From positions 44,803-108,802 of the forward strand of contig CACOJW010000003.1 of assembly GCA_902627615.1 (NCBI GenBank): 64,000 nt of DNA. Direction: 5' to 3'. Under the pieces are notes generated by a model. It was not told the DNA's origin and ran no database searches. It was given only the letters and a program-made list of their open reading frames with translations. This document shows, in pieces, positions 29,871-40,280 of the stretch. Within the stretch, counting starts at the first letter, position 1. The number at the start of each line of letters is the position of its first letter. Position numbers and translations under genes: made by a program. The DNA comes from an uncultured marine group III euryarchaeote (lineage in GTDB: Archaea > Thermoplasmatota > Poseidoniia > MGIII > CG-Epi1).

Positions 29871-29894
29871 AGTAAAATCTTGTAAAAAATAATA

Positions 29895-29907
29895 AGTTTT
29901 ATAAACT
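29895..29907 (+). promoter_or_regulatory. TATA box with overlapping dyad for the lrp-metF-metH operon
   Basis: AGTTTTATAAACT is a near-perfect dyad (arms AGTTT and AAACT) containing the TATA element TTTATAAACT. It is centred 12-14 bases before the ATG at 29915 but about 25 before the in-frame ATG at 29927. This favours a leaderless transcript starting at the second ATG, and autoregulation if the dyad binds the Lrp protein. Confidence 0.5.
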
Positions 29908-29914
29908 ATATTGG

Positions 29915-30352
29915 ATGAATGAGTTTATGGAATTAGATGGCAAAGATATACAATTGCTAGAAATATTAGAGAAAAATTCTAAGACTGCAGTTCAAGAAAT
30001 TGCAGAAAAAACGGGAATTCCAGCAAGTACTGTACACCACCGAATCAAAAAATTAGAAGCGAATAAAATAATCAAAGGCTACACTGCAATTTTAAACGAA
30101 AAAATTATGGGGAAAGGTTTCTCTGCATACGTAATGGTTAACGGTTCACCTAAAAAATATCTTGACAAGGATTTTTTCCAGCATAAATATGTCGCGGAAG
30201 TTTCTGCTGTAACCGGAAATTATGATCTTATAATTAAAATCCAATGCAGTAATTTAGATCAATTCAATGATTTCTTACAAAAATTTAGAGAAAAATATGG
30301 CAAATTTTTGACACAAACTGTCACTATGGTTTGTACAGAAACGTTGGTGTAA
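29915..30352 (+). CDS. Lrp/AsnC-family transcriptional regulator
   Basis: A 145-residue feast/famine regulator: N-terminal winged HTH (about 8-55, DGKDIQLLEILEKN...GIPASTVHHRIKKLEANKII) and a C-terminal RAM ligand-binding domain (SAVTGNYDLIIKIQCSNLDQFNDFL). The likely true start is the ATG at 29927 (MELDGKDIQ), which fits both the family N-terminus and the TATA spacing. It is the first gene of the metF-metH operon and divergent from ahcY-metK, so control of the methyl cycle by methionine, SAM or another amino acid is a fair inference. Confidence 0.93.
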   Translation: MNEFMELDGKDIQLLEILEKNSKTAVQEIAEKTGIPASTVHHRIKKLEANKIIKGYTAILNEKIMGKGFSAYVMVNGSPKKYLDKDFFQHKYVAEVSAVTGNYDLIIKIQCSNLDQFNDFLQKFREKYGKFLTQTVTMVCTETLV

Positions 30353-30355
30353 AGA

Positions 30356-31303
30356 ATGAGATTCAGAGATAAAGTTAGAAAACCAAAAAGGCCTGTAGTT
30401 GTATACGAGATTTTACCGCCAAGAGAAAAAGATGGAACTCTAAATTCATATGCTGAAAAAATTAGTTCTTTACTTTCACAAACTCACATTGATGCGATAA
30501 ACATACCAGAAGTACATGATGAGGGTGCTCGAGGAAAGAGGCCTGTTAAAAATTTAGAAAGAGCTAAAGCAAGGGAATTTGGAAAATTGTTACAAGACAA
30601 TGTAGGAATAGAGGCAATCGTCAACCGCGTAACTGTGCATGAAGAAGCTGAAAAACAGACTCAATGGATAAAAGAAACATTTTATGATTACGATATTGAA
30701 AATTTAATTCTTGTTGGCGGCGAATCTAGTAAAATAAAATATTCTGGACCTTCTGTAAATGAGACTTCTGAAATTATCACTAGAGATTTGAACACTGGAA
30801 AATTTGATTTTTTTTGTGGAGGTATAGCTATACCTAGCAGGAAAGTAGAATCAGAGAGGCTTCTACGTAAAGGAAGTAATGGCATTGAATTTTTTACAAC
30901 ACAAGTACTCTACGATTCAGAAAAAATAAAAAAAATGCTAAAATATTATGATGATATTTGTAAAAAAAGTAAAGTATTGCCGAGGCGTATCTTGCTAAGT
31001 TTTGCACCTGTCTCATCAAAGAAAAATATTGATTTTCTAAAGTGGTTAGGCGTAGAGATACCAAAAAAAACTGAAAAACATTTAATTAAAATGGGGACGG
31101 GGATAACTAAAGAATCATTAAAAATTGCGACAGATATTTTAAACGATATTTTAACAAATAATGAAAAACTTGGAATAACTGTGCCTATCGGCTTAAACGT
31201 CGAGCATATAATGTCTTATAATTTCCAGTATTCTATCAATATGCTTCAAGAATTATCTAAAACTTATCGAGAATTTTGTATCAAAACTTCACTCTATGAC
31301 TAA
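30356..31303 (+). CDS. Methylenetetrahydrofolate reductase-like TIM-barrel protein
   Basis: A 315-residue protein of the MTHFR superfamily, which reduces methylene-folate to methyl-folate for methionine synthase. [13 protein letters not shown] holds the Glu equivalent to the general-acid residue of Met[10 protein letters not shown] is the flavin-region strand, and [14 protein letters not shown] and [11 protein letters not shown] are family-like. It is more divergent than classical MetF. Position decides the role: it starts three bases after the regulator's stop and overlaps metH by eight bases. The pterin used (folate or an archaeal analogue) is not known. Confidence 0.85.
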   Translation: MRFRDKVRKPKRPVVVYEILPPREKDGTLNSYAEKISSLLSQTHIDAINIPEVHDEGARGKRPVKNLERAKAREFGKLLQDNVGIEAIVNRVTVHEEAEKQTQWIKETFYDYDIENLILVGGESSKIKYSGPSVNETSEIITRDLNTGKFDFFCGGIAIPSRKVESERLLRKGSNGIEFFTTQVLYDSEKIKKMLKYYDDICKKSKVLPRRILLSFAPVSSKKNIDFLKWLGVEIPKKTEKHLIKMGTGITKESLKIATDILNDILTNNEKLGITVPIGLNVEHIMSYNFQYSINMLQELSKTYREFCIKTSLYD

Positions 31304-34300
31304 GAAAGATTCAAACTTTGCTGAAGTTCTCAAAGAGAGAATTCTCGTTCTTGATGGTGCAATGGGTACTATGATTCAAGAATATGAGCTAGAAGAATCT
31401 GACTTTAGAGGCGAAATATTTACTAATCACAAATCTGATCTAAAAGGAAATAATGATATTTTATGTTTGACAAAAAAGCAACTAATAACTGAAATTCATG
31501 AAAAATATTTAGAAAGTGGATGTGATATCATTGAAACTAACACATTTAATGCAAATAGAATTTCACAAGCAGACTATAATGTTGAACAGTATTGCTTCGA
31601 ATTGAATAAAGCGGCTGCAAAACTTGCCAAAGAAGCTTGTGAAAAATATTCAACCAAATACAAACCAAGATTTGTTGCGGGGGCATTGGGCCCTACAAAC
31701 AAAACACTCTCTATCTCACCAAAAGTCGAAGATCCAGGATTCAGAGATATTAGCTTCGATGAAATGAAAGAGGCTTATGAAGAACAGACAAGGGGACTAG
31801 TAGAAGGCGGTTCAGACCTTATTCTCATCGAAACAATATTTGATACACTAAATGCAAAAGCAGCGATTGTGGCGGTAAAAAATGTATTCAGAGAAAAAAA
31901 TATTGAATTACCTATTATGATCTCAGGTACGATTACGGATTTAAGTGGAAGGACCCTGTCTGGCCAAACTGTAGAAGCTTTTTGGACATCCATTAAGCAT
32001 GCTAAACCTATCTGCGTAGGATTAAACTGTGCGCTAGGACCTTCTGATTTGAGGCCCTATGTTGAAAAACTAGCTCAGATTGCTACGACAAATGTGCATT
32101 GTTATCCAAATGCAGGCTTGCCAAATGAATTCGGAGGATATGATGAGACTCCTGAAAGCATGTGTGAACACATTGAAGAATGGTGCAAATCCGGCTTAGT
32201 AAACATTGTAGGAGGTTGTTGCGGAACTAACAGTCATCATATTGAGCACTTTGTAGATGCTGCCGAAAAGGAAAGGCCGCGTTACTTTAATCATAAGACT
32301 GAAAAAGGCATATCTGAGTTTAGTGGCTTAGAAAATTTTACAATTAGAAACGACAGTAATTTCACGATGATTGGAGAAAGAACTAATGTAACTGGCTCTC
32401 TAAAATTTGCTCGTTTAATTAAAGAAAAAAAATATGATGAAGCACTTGAAGTTGCCTTAGAGCAAGTCCAAAATGGTGCAAACATAATAGATGTTAACAT
32501 GGACGAAGGATTGCTCGATAGTGAAGCATGCATGTCACGATTTTTAAATCTGATAGCTGCAGAACCAGATATAGCAAAAGTCCCAATAATGATTGATAGT
32601 TCTAAATGGTCTGTAATTCAATCGGGACTTAGGGCAGTGCAAGGTAAAGCAATCGTAAATTCAATTTCGTTAAAAGAGGGAGAAAAAGATTTTATTGAAA
32701 AAGCTACTGAAATTTTGAACTACGGGGCAGCAGTCATTGTTATGGCCTTTGATGAAAAGGGACAAGCTGAAACTATAGAAAGAAAAGTTGAAATTTGTAA
32801 ACGGGCATACCTGATTCTAACGGAGAAACTGAATTTTGAACCATCTGATATTATATTTGATCCAAACATTTTAGCAATAGCTACAGGCATAGAAGAACAC
32901 AACGATTTTGCTAAAAACTTTATCGAAGCTACTAAAATAATTAAAGAAGAGTGCCCAGGTTCAAGAATAAGCGGAGGTGTTAGTAACCTGTCTTTCTCGT
33001 TTAGAGGAAACAATATAGTAAGAGAAGCTATGCATTCAGTTTTCCTATTCCATGCTATTGAAGCTGGCATGGATATGGGAATTGTTAATGCAGGGCAGTT
33101 AGTAATATATGACGAAATTCCGCAAGAATTGCTAAAATTAGTTGAAGATCTAATATTTAATAAGAGCGAAAATGCAACTCAAAATTTATTGGATTATGCT
33201 GAGAAAAACAATCAAGGAAAAGGAATCAAACAGTCTAAAGAAAATTGGAGAGATAAAGAACCCGATGAGTTAGTGACTTATTCTTTAGTGAATGGAATTG
33301 ATAAGTACATTGTCGAAGATGTCGAAAACATAAGAGAGAATTATAATTCTGCACTAGAAATTATTGAAGGACCTTTGATGGATGGAATGCAGGTTGTCGG
33401 CGATTTATTCGGCAGCGGTAAAATGTTTTTACCTCAAGTAGTAAAATCTGCAAGAGTCATGAAGAAAGCCGTTTCGTATCTCAAACCCTTTATGGAAAAA
33501 GAAAAAACTGGTGAAGGAAGTAAAAGGGGAAAAATTATCTTAGCAACTGTTAAAGGAGATGTGCATGACATTGGCAAAAATATTGTGGCTATCGTTCTCC
33601 AATGTAACAACTATGAAATTGTAGATCTAGGCGTCATGGTTCCGGCTGAAAAGATTTTGAGAATTGCTAAAAGAGAAAATGCTGATATTATAGGACTTAG
33701 CGGATTAATAACGCCTTCATTGGATGAAATGGTTGGAATAGCAAAGGAAATGAATAGACAAAAAATGGACATTCCTCTACTAATAGGCGGTGCAACAACA
33801 AGCCCGAAACATACTGCTGTAAAAATTGCTCCTGAGTATGACAAACCAATAGTTAGAGTTCGTGATGCATCAAAAGTAGCTCAAGTTGTAGGCGATTTAT
33901 TGAGTGAAGAAAAGAGTGAGGAATTTAGTAATGAGAACAGGGGAAAACAAGAAAAACTTCGAAGAAAATTTGAAAATAGTAGCGAGATTGAAGTTCTTTC
34001 AAACGAAGAAGCTTACAAAAATAGACTTAAATTGGATTGGGAAAATGAGGACATAGCAACTCCTTCATTTATAGGATTAAAACAATTAACTGATTTTCCA
34101 ATTAGTGAAATAAGAAAGTACATTGATTGGACATTTTTCTTTAAGGCTTGGCAAATGAAAGGAACTTATCCTAGAATTGTGAATGATCCAGTGAAAGGTA
34201 AAATTGCAAAAGAATTATTTGCTAATGCAAATAAAATGCTTGATGCTATCATTAATAAAAAACTCTTACAAGCCAATGTCTCTTATGGATTTTGGCCTGC

Positions 34301-34862
34301 AAACGCTGAAAATGATAACATCATTCTTTTTGAAAATGAAGAACGAAATACTGAATTAATAAGATTTGATATGTTAAGACAACAAAAAATCAGAGGTAAG
34401 CATACTTTATCTTTATCTGATTTTATCGCTCCAAAAAAGACGAAAGTGGCAGATTATATTGGGGCGTTTGCAGTTACTGCAGGAATAAATGCTGAAAAGT
34501 TATCTAAAATGTATGAAAACCAAAATGATGACTATAATTCAATAATGATTAAAACATTAGCAGACAGATTAGCTGAAGCTTTAGCAGAATTAATGCATCA
34601 AAAAGTAAGAAAAGAATGGGGATTCCCTGACGAACCTAACATAAAAAATGAAGACCTAATCAAAGAAAAATATAGAAGTATTAGGCCAGCCTTTGGATAT
34701 CCTGCATGTCCAAATCACGAAGAAAAGGTAAAATTATTTAAAATATTAGAGGCTAGAAAAATAGGTATGAAATTAACAGAGAATCATTCAATGATACCTG
34801 CTGCAAGTGTTTCTGGATTATATTTTGCAAATAAAAACGCAAAATATTTTAGTGTGTTGTAA
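31296..34862 (+). CDS. metH: Cobalamin-dependent methionine synthase, full length
   Basis: Methylates homocysteine from methyl-folate through cobalamin. All four modules are present: homocysteine/Zn domain (about 1-330; Cys245, Cys308, Cys309 in GLNCALGP and GGCCGT), pterin-binding domain (about 355-620, GERTNVTGS), cobalamin cap and Rossmann domain (about 650-890; axial His757 in DVHDIG), and the SAM-binding activation domain (about 920-1185; [12 protein letters not shown] from 1130). At 1188 residues it matches bacterial MetH, whereas many archaea use a short methylcobalamin-type enzyme. It needs B12, but no B12 synthesis gene is in the window. Confidence 0.97.
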   Translation: MTKKDSNFAEVLKERILVLDGAMGTMIQEYELEESDFRGEIFTNHKSDLKGNNDILCLTKKQLITEIHEKYLESGCDIIETNTFNANRISQADYNVEQYCFELNKAAAKLAKEACEKYSTKYKPRFVAGALGPTNKTLSISPKVEDPGFRDISFDEMKEAYEEQTRGLVEGGSDLILIETIFDTLNAKAAIVAVKNVFREKNIELPIMISGTITDLSGRTLSGQTVEAFWTSIKHAKPICVGLNCALGPSDLRPYVEKLAQIATTNVHCYPNAGLPNEFGGYDETPESMCEHIEEWCKSGLVNIVGGCCGTNSHHIEHFVDAAEKERPRYFNHKTEKGISEFSGLENFTIRNDSNFTMIGERTNVTGSLKFARLIKEKKYDEALEVALEQVQNGANIIDVNMDEGLLDSEACMSRFLNLIAAEPDIAKVPIMIDSSKWSVIQSGLRAVQGKAIVNSISLKEGEKDFIEKATEILNYGAAVIVMAFDEKGQAETIERKVEICKRAYLILTEKLNFEPSDIIFDPNILAIATGIEEHNDFAKNFIEATKIIKEECPGSRISGGVSNLSFSFRGNNIVREAMHSVFLFHAIEAGMDMGIVNAGQLVIYDEIPQELLKLVEDLIFNKSENATQNLLDYAEKNNQGKGIKQSKENWRDKEPDELVTYSLVNGIDKYIVEDVENIRENYNSALEIIEGPLMDGMQVVGDLFGSGKMFLPQVVKSARVMKKAVSYLKPFMEKEKTGEGSKRGKIILATVKGDVHDIGKNIVAIVLQCNNYEIVDLGVMVPAEKILRIAKRENADIIGLSGLITPSLDEMVGIAKEMNRQKMDIPLLIGGATTSPKHTAVKIAPEYDKPIVRVRDASKVAQVVGDLLSEEKSEEFSNENRGKQEKLRRKFENSSEIEVLSNEEAYKNRLKLDWENEDIATPSFIGLKQLTDFPISEIRKYIDWTFFFKAWQMKGTYPRIVNDPVKGKIAKELFANANKMLDAIINKKLLQANVSYGFWPANAENDNIILFENEERNTELIRFDMLRQQKIRGKHTLSLSDFIAPKKTKVADYIGAFAVTAGINAEKLSKMYENQNDDYNSIMIKTLADRLAEALAELMHQKVRKEWGFPDEPNIKNEDLIKEKYRSIRPAFGYPACPNHEEKVKLFKILEARKIGMKLTENHSMIPAASVSGLYFANKNAKYFSVL

Positions 34863-34866
34863 ATCA

Positions 34867-36159
34867 TTAAAATATCTTAAAAGATGGAAAGAATTTTCTA
34901 ATATTATAAACTAATAGAGTAGAATAAAACACATACGACATAAAAGCTGAAATGGCTGCGCCAACTAATCCATAAAGCACAATTAGTGGAAAAGTTAAAA
35001 ATAAATTTAAAATAAATACTTGCAACATTATTGAAGATTGTACTGATGGTTGGCCTATGCTTACTAATATGGGTTTGAATGATTCAAAGCCTGAAAAAAT
35101 AAATACTCCAAATAATAGGATATAAAATGGAGCTAAGACCTCTGAAAAAGAACCCTGCCCTAAAGTAAACCCTAGAAGGGTAGGATATACTAAACCTAAA
35201 ATTATTGCAATAATAAAAGAAATTTTATAAGATCGATTTATAACCATTTTAACTGATTTGGTTAATTCTTCATACTTATTTTGAGACCATAATCGTGTTG
35301 CAACGGGATTAAAGACTATCCAAACCGTTCCAAAAATTTGTAAATACCCTTTAACTATCAGAGATATTAGAGAGTAAACGCCAACCTCTCTGTCAGATAA
35401 AAGATAGCCTATAGCTATTATATCTAATTTATCATTTAACTCTGTAGTACCGCTAAATACAAGAGACTTCGAACCAAAAGAAAGATTTTCAAACAACCAA
35501 AAATTATCAAAAATTAACTTAAGTTTGAGAATAAAATGGAAATAGAAAATCATAAAAGTAAACATAATGAGCTCACCAAAAATTATCACATAGAAGATAT
35601 TAATGAAATTATAATCATATTGTATCATTATTAGCAAACCTGAGATTAAGAAGAGCATTCTAAAAGAATTTATAATGGCATAACTTTTCATCATTTGTAG
35701 ACCATTTAAAACCGATGAAAATACTTTATTTAATCCAAAGAAAGGCAACGCATAAGCTGTAATCATTAATCCTTCGGTAATATTAGAATTACCGTATAAT
35801 TTGGAAAAAGTTGGAGCGGAAAAAAAAGTTATTGATGAAATAATTATGGAAAGAAAAAGGACTATTAGTAATGCTGAAGTTAAAATTTTGTTCAGCAGAT
35901 CTGCATTATCTGAATATTGTGAAAAATACTTAGTAACAGAAAATTGAATGCCAAAAGTAGTTAGTAATGATAAAATTAAATAGAATGTGAAAATTTGGTG
36001 GAAAATTCCTAATTGTTCAGTCCCATAATACAATGCTATACTAAAGCTCAAAAATAACCCACCTGCTCCAATAATAACAGTACTAAATAAATTCCATATT
36101 ATATCGGAAGTCATATTTAAATTCTTTATGGAAAAAAAATTTAACAGGTAGGTGCGCAT
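34867..36159 (-). CDS. Wzx-type polysaccharide flippase
   Basis: A 430-residue protein with about 12 predicted membrane helices, of the MATE/MOP exporter superfamily that moves lipid-linked oligosaccharides across the membrane. The N-terminus MTSDIIWNLFSTVIIGAGGLFLSF and TTFGIQFSVTKYFSQY are typical of the Wzx (polysaccharide biosynthesis protein) group. An in-frame ATG at residue 16 is an alternative start. It is the last gene of the minus-strand glycan locus and converges on metH four bases away. A second, different flippase lies at 57.7 kb. Confidence 0.9.
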   Translation of the reverse strand: MRTYLLNFFSIKNLNMTSDIIWNLFSTVIIGAGGLFLSFSIALYYGTEQLGIFHQIFTFYLILSLLTTFGIQFSVTKYFSQYSDNADLLNKILTSALLIVLFLSIIISSITFFSAPTFSKLYGNSNITEGLMITAYALPFFGLNKVFSSVLNGLQMMKSYAIINSFRMLFLISGLLIMIQYDYNFINIFYVIIFGELIMFTFMIFYFHFILKLKLIFDNFWLFENLSFGSKSLVFSGTTELNDKLDIIAIGYLLSDREVGVYSLISLIVKGYLQIFGTVWIVFNPVATRLWSQNKYEELTKSVKMVINRSYKISFIIAIILGLVYPTLLGFTLGQGSFSEVLAPFYILLFGVFIFSGFESFKPILVSIGQPSVQSSIMLQVFILNLFLTFPLIVLYGLVGAAISAFMSYVFYSTLLVYNIRKFFPSFKIF

Positions 36160-36161
36160 AA

Positions 36162-37295
36162 TTAAGTGAAATTTTTCTTGTACAATTCAAGAATTGTTTT
36201 GGATAGATCATCTACCGGTAAAACTCTTATTCTTCCTTTCGAATCTAAAGAAAGTCTATCCAAAGCTCCTTCATCTTTGTAATTAGCTGGATAGTCGACT
36301 AAATATGACGATACAATTTTACAGTTCGAACTTGCGAAGTCAGCCTCGACTAAAGCCTCAAGTACTTTAGAGGGTAGTACTGAAGAATCCATGTTATGTA
36401 CAAAAGAATTTCTAAGTTGAACTACAAATAACCTTTTGTCTGTTCCAAAACCTGCTTTCGATAGAGAAGATTTATTCATTTCAGAAATTCTATGTAAAAT
36501 TGGGTGATTGAAAAGTAATATATATGAAATCAAAGGAGCTTGATTATCTTCTAAAAACATGTAAATTTGAATTGAATTCTGGCTTCTAGAATTGATATCT
36601 TGTCTTTTAGAACCTATGATTATACTTTCAATTTCAGAACCATTCGTGATAATGGCTTCACTTGAAAAATACTTGCTTTTAGTAGTTTGAATCGTCACAA
36701 CAGGTTTTTCAAAATCAACCTCTAAATTTTGGACTCGCTCACTAATATTCAGTTGACCGCCTAAGTTTTTGAATTTTTCTGATAATTTTTCCATCATTTC
36801 AGGAGTGCCTTCTCTAGGATAGTATATGTTACCATTCAGCATTTCATCAATACTATTTTCTAAAATTTTTTTTGAAGAAAAATTTAACGACCGACCGCTA
36901 ACATTAATTTTTAAATTTTTATCACCATAGTACTTATTTTTTCTGATTAATCTTATTATATTTTGAAAAAAGCGAATGATAAAGCGAAGGGGGGAATTGT
37001 AATGGAACTTGCGTCCCTTTATCCAAATTTTTGGTTGAGGTCTAACGTATTCCATTGACCACCCTAAAAAATTATTCATTACTGTATAAGCTTCCTTAGA
37101 GCCTAAGAGAATATGGCAGTTTGCCTCAAAATTCTTACCTTCCGGTAAATCTATAGTGGACCATGCACCTCCTATCCTATCATTCTTTTCAATAACTAAA
37201 ACACGATTACCTTTGTGTGATAGGCTAATTGCCTCCATCATTGATGCGGGGCTAGAGCCAATTAAAATTTTATCATAAAATAGCTTATCAGTCAT
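36162..37295 (-). CDS. FAD/NAD(P)-binding oxidoreductase, amine-oxidase/UDP-galactopyranose-mutase-like fold
   Basis: A 377-residue protein whose N-terminus (KILIGSSPASMMEAISLSHKG...VLVIEKNDRIGGAW) is a dinucleotide-binding Rossmann motif ending in the GGxW seen in UDP-galactopyranose mutase and amine oxidases. The usual GxGxxG is altered to GSSPAS. No other diagnostic motif was found, so the reaction is unknown; isomerisation or oxidation of a sugar is possible from its place between flippase and deacetylase genes. Confidence 0.7.
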   Translation of the reverse strand: MTDKLFYDKILIGSSPASMMEAISLSHKGNRVLVIEKNDRIGGAWSTIDLPEGKNFEANCHILLGSKEAYTVMNNFLGWSMEYVRPQPKIWIKGRKFHYNSPLRFIIRFFQNIIRLIRKNKYYGDKNLKINVSGRSLNFSSKKILENSIDEMLNGNIYYPREGTPEMMEKLSEKFKNLGGQLNISERVQNLEVDFEKPVVTIQTTKSKYFSSEAIITNGSEIESIIIGSKRQDINSRSQNSIQIYMFLEDNQAPLISYILLFNHPILHRISEMNKSSLSKAGFGTDKRLFVVQLRNSFVHNMDSSVLPSKVLEALVEADFASSNCKIVSSYLVDYPANYKDEGALDRLSLDSKGRIRVLPVDDLSKTILELYKKNFT

Positions 37296-37304
37296 TGGAA
37301 TAAA

Positions 37305-38264
37305 TTAAAGGCCCAGTATCGAACTTAAATTCTTAAAATTGAACTTTGAAAGATAAATATTCATATAATCCTTGATACTCATATCTGATAGACTCATACT
37401 AATTTCAGATTTGGTAAGTGGGGAGTATTGCTTTTCATTCAGAAAATCTTGAAATAATACATTTCTATATTTTCCTTCGACTACTTTTAAGAAGTTAACT
37501 AAATTCTGAATTGCATAAATGTTTGGCTCCCACTTTTTTACATTTATCAAAGAATAACTGTGCATAAAAATATCTACATGTAAAGGACTTATTTGATTAA
37601 TAAATTGCTTAAACTCGGATACAGAACTCCACTCTATATCTGTTTTCTTGTTTATTTTAAAATTAAAATAGGGAAAGTGTGTTTGGAGATTAAGATAATA
37701 AGAAGTTACTGGAACCTCAATGATATGTTTAAACTTAAACGGATGAATATTAGGCCTTTCGGAAGTAAAACTAAAGTCTCTTCGATCCCAAAATATACTA
37801 GAATCAACCAAAATATTTGCCTTACTAAGTGCTTCAAATGTTGCTTTATTAGCTCCATAGCTACCTGCTCGGTGAGATTTTGGCCATTTACCAGTCCATT
37901 TTTCAATTTTTTTTGCGCATTTTAAAATATACTGATATTGATAATCCGAATCATAGTTGGACATTAATCTATCCTTTTCTAAATTAGAATCAGGCCTAAG
38001 AGGAGGGTGAGTATGTAGGGCTACTTCATGCCCCCTAAGTGATATTAATTTGCAAGCTAATTTTATTACTTCTTCCTCCACAAAGTTTTCGGTGTTATCA
38101 ACATCGACAAAAAAAGTTACTTTGTATCCAAAGCTTTCGCATATATCCATTATTTTTGTAATTCCCCAATATTTTCCATCAATCTTGCCAAAATAGGAAT
38201 CCGAATTATCTCTATTTGGAAAAAAATCTTCTACATCAACACTTATTGTAAACGTTTTATCCAT
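37305..38264 (-). CDS. Polysaccharide deacetylase (NodB homology domain)
   Basis: A 319-residue carbohydrate esterase 4-type protein. TISVDVEDFF (from about 5) holds the catalytic Asp and metal Asp, RGHEVALHTHPP supplies the two metal-binding histidines, and SHRAGSYGAN is the third NodB motif. It resembles the DUF3473/polysaccharide deacetylase group found in exopolysaccharide loci. There is no signal peptide, so it probably acts on a lipid- or nucleotide-linked precursor in the cytoplasm. Start is ATG, four bases from the upstream methyltransferase gene. Confidence 0.88.
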   Translation of the reverse strand: MDKTFTISVDVEDFFPNRDNSDSYFGKIDGKYWGITKIMDICESFGYKVTFFVDVDNTENFVEEEVIKLACKLISLRGHEVALHTHPPLRPDSNLEKDRLMSNYDSDYQYQYILKCAKKIEKWTGKWPKSHRAGSYGANKATFEALSKANILVDSSIFWDRRDFSFTSERPNIHPFKFKHIIEVPVTSYYLNLQTHFPYFNFKINKKTDIEWSSVSEFKQFINQISPLHVDIFMHSYSLINVKKWEPNIYAIQNLVNFLKVVEGKYRNVLFQDFLNEKQYSPLTKSEISMSLSDMSIKDYMNIYLSKFNFKNLSSILGL

Positions 38265-38267
38265 ATT

Positions 38268-39116
38268 TTATTTCTGAGCCAAAATGATTACATGACTTTT
38301 TCCAGACCTTGGGAAAAAAATCTTACTTATATTATTTACAAAAGAAACTAGGAAATCACTAGTTAAGAATGAGAACGATGGTTTGCTTAGTATCTTAATC
38401 AGTGGAAAAATAAATCTTATAAATATTTTATTCGTAAGTAAGCTACGCAAAAAAGTATTACTTGTAAGATAAAGAATTTCTTTTATTTTACCATCTGTAT
38501 AAATTGTATTAAGCATTAAAACTCCCGTAGGGATATACTCTAAATATTCCCATAATTTAGAATGGTTATACTTAATTTTTTTAATCTGAAAATGATTTTT
38601 TAATAATTGCACTGCCTCATCTTCTGTAAAATATCTGGAATTATTACTTATTACTGTTGAAAATAAAAAATGACCTCCAGATTTCAATTTAGATTTCACT
38701 GATTGCATTGCCTCTTCTCTTTCCTCAAGATTTAAATAGTTTATAACTTCCAAAGCAATGATTGTATCAAAATTTGAATCTTTAAAATTTAGTTTTGGTA
38801 ACCGCTGAACGCTATGCTCAAATTCCTTATATTTAGATGAATTATGTTTAACTGCATTCTTAGAAATATCACTAGCAAATATATTGTTATTTTTATTTAA
38901 ATTATGCACTAAATTCGTAAAATCACAGGCTGCACAACCTACGTCAAGAATATTTAGGTTATCTTCTGAAATGAATTCTGCTAATATCTCAAGGCAACTA
39001 CCCATTCTATATTTTTGTGAACTGTATATGTTGTGTCCCCATCCATCTCCTTTATGCTCCAAATTTGAAAATTTATTTTCAAACCATTCTTCACTGCCAT
39101 AATGATAATTTTTCAT
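38268..39116 (-). CDS. Class I SAM-dependent methyltransferase
   Basis: A 282-residue protein with a Rossmann methyltransferase domain: motif I is LNILDVGCAACDFTNLV, motif II is around DSNFDTIIALEVINYL, and LKSGGHFLFST is post-II. The C-terminal third (about 180-265) is hydrophobic and may contact the membrane. The acceptor is unknown; in this context a sugar hydroxyl or a lipid-linked glycan is likely. Confidence 0.87.
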   Translation of the reverse strand: MKNYHYGSEEWFENKFSNLEHKGDGWGHNIYSSQKYRMGSCLEILAEFISEDNLNILDVGCAACDFTNLVHNLNKNNNIFASDISKNAVKHNSSKYKEFEHSVQRLPKLNFKDSNFDTIIALEVINYLNLEEREEAMQSVKSKLKSGGHFLFSTVISNNSRYFTEDEAVQLLKNHFQIKKIKYNHSKLWEYLEYIPTGVLMLNTIYTDGKIKEILYLTSNTFLRSLLTNKIFIRFIFPLIKILSKPSFSFLTSDFLVSFVNNISKIFFPRSGKSHVIILAQK

Positions 39117-40280
39117 TTACTTTATTTTACTCATAGATATATATTTGCAAATTGCATTATACATCCAGGCTTGTCCCCATCTTATGAAAACTGACTTATT
39201 AACACGACCATTCTTAAAATATTTATAATAAAATTGATTTTTGCCGTCGAACATTTTTTCTATGGAAAAATTTAAAATGCTTTGCGCGCGTGAAGATTCC
39301 TCAATTTCTAGCAACGTTATTATCGCTTGAGCAACATCATGTATGTCTATAGGATATGTTTGATAAGGAGACCATTTAGGCTTATCTTCATCAAATAAAT
39401 TATCAATATAATATTCTGATCCTTTGTCTATTTTTTGTTTAAGCTTAGCTGTTGGAGATATGCTATTAATTATTGCTAGATGCTCCAAAATATAACCTGT
39501 GTGCCTATTGTCGATAGTAGTTTTATCTTTTTTTTCTTTCATTTCGATTGAATAATACCAAGAACCATCTAGATTTTGTTCATCAATTATAAAATTAATC
39601 AAATTGTTAGCTTTTTCAATCCACTTTGAGTTAGTTTCAATTTGATTCATTCTATATAAAAAGGAAGAAACTAGAGCTGCTCCATTGTAAGTATAGTTCT
39701 TTTCAATATCGCTGTAAAATATGGAACTATGGGAAGAGTCTAGGTTATGCCATTTTTTTTCTTCCAAAAGATTTTCTGCAATACTACAACATATTTCATA
39801 GTATTCCATCCTTCCTGAAATATTAATAAAGTCTAAAATCCAATGACCTATAGGGGCTGTGACGCAAACGAGAGGTATATTTTTTGGATATCTAGGCCTA
39901 TCTCCCCATGAAAAAGGATGGCCCCAGCAATAATTTACTTCATTCTCACTTCTACATTTCTTCAACATTTTTATTAATTTATCATTTTCTTCAATGAGAT
40001 AATCGCGTGATGTTTCCTTATACAAATAGGAATTTGAACTTATAGCTAAACCCAAAGCCTTTGGATGAATTATGCCTTTGTTCATACTAAAAACTTTAGT
40101 GGGAATTCTTGTGTGAAAGGGTTTCAGAAATGAACGGATGTAGGATAAAAAAGGTAATTTATTTACCAATCCAAATACTTTTTCATCAAGTTGGAACGGA
40201 TCCAAGCCTTTATGATTGTTTAATTTAAACCAATCATTTAAATCCAATGCTATATCCAAATATTTATTTTTCTCTTTCAT
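39117..40280 (-). CDS. Alpha/alpha-toroid glycan-locus protein (six-hairpin glycosidase-like)
   Basis: A 387-residue soluble protein rich in paired helices with Trp-containing signatures: CWGHPFSWGDRPRYP, TAPIGHWILDF, NYTYNGAALVSSFLYRM, DGSWYYS, DNRHTGYILEHLA and FIRWGQAWMYNAI. The pattern of repeated W/Y-G/N-A helices suggests an (alpha/alpha)6 barrel like unsaturated-glucuronyl hydrolases or prenyltransferase-type toroids. Similar proteins occur in glycan clusters and are often mislabelled as delta-aminolevulinate dehydratase; I see no such active site. Function unknown. It overlaps the AsnB-like gene by four bases. Confidence 0.7.
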   Translation of the reverse strand: MKEKNKYLDIALDLNDWFKLNNHKGLDPFQLDEKVFGLVNKLPFLSYIRSFLKPFHTRIPTKVFSMNKGIIHPKALGLAISSNSYLYKETSRDYLIEENDKLIKMLKKCRSENEVNYCWGHPFSWGDRPRYPKNIPLVCVTAPIGHWILDFINISGRMEYYEICCSIAENLLEEKKWHNLDSSHSSIFYSDIEKNYTYNGAALVSSFLYRMNQIETNSKWIEKANNLINFIIDEQNLDGSWYYSIEMKEKKDKTTIDNRHTGYILEHLAIINSISPTAKLKQKIDKGSEYYIDNLFDEDKPKWSPYQTYPIDIHDVAQAIITLLEIEESSRAQSILNFSIEKMFDGKNQFYYKYFKNGRVNKSVFIRWGQAWMYNAICKYISMSKIK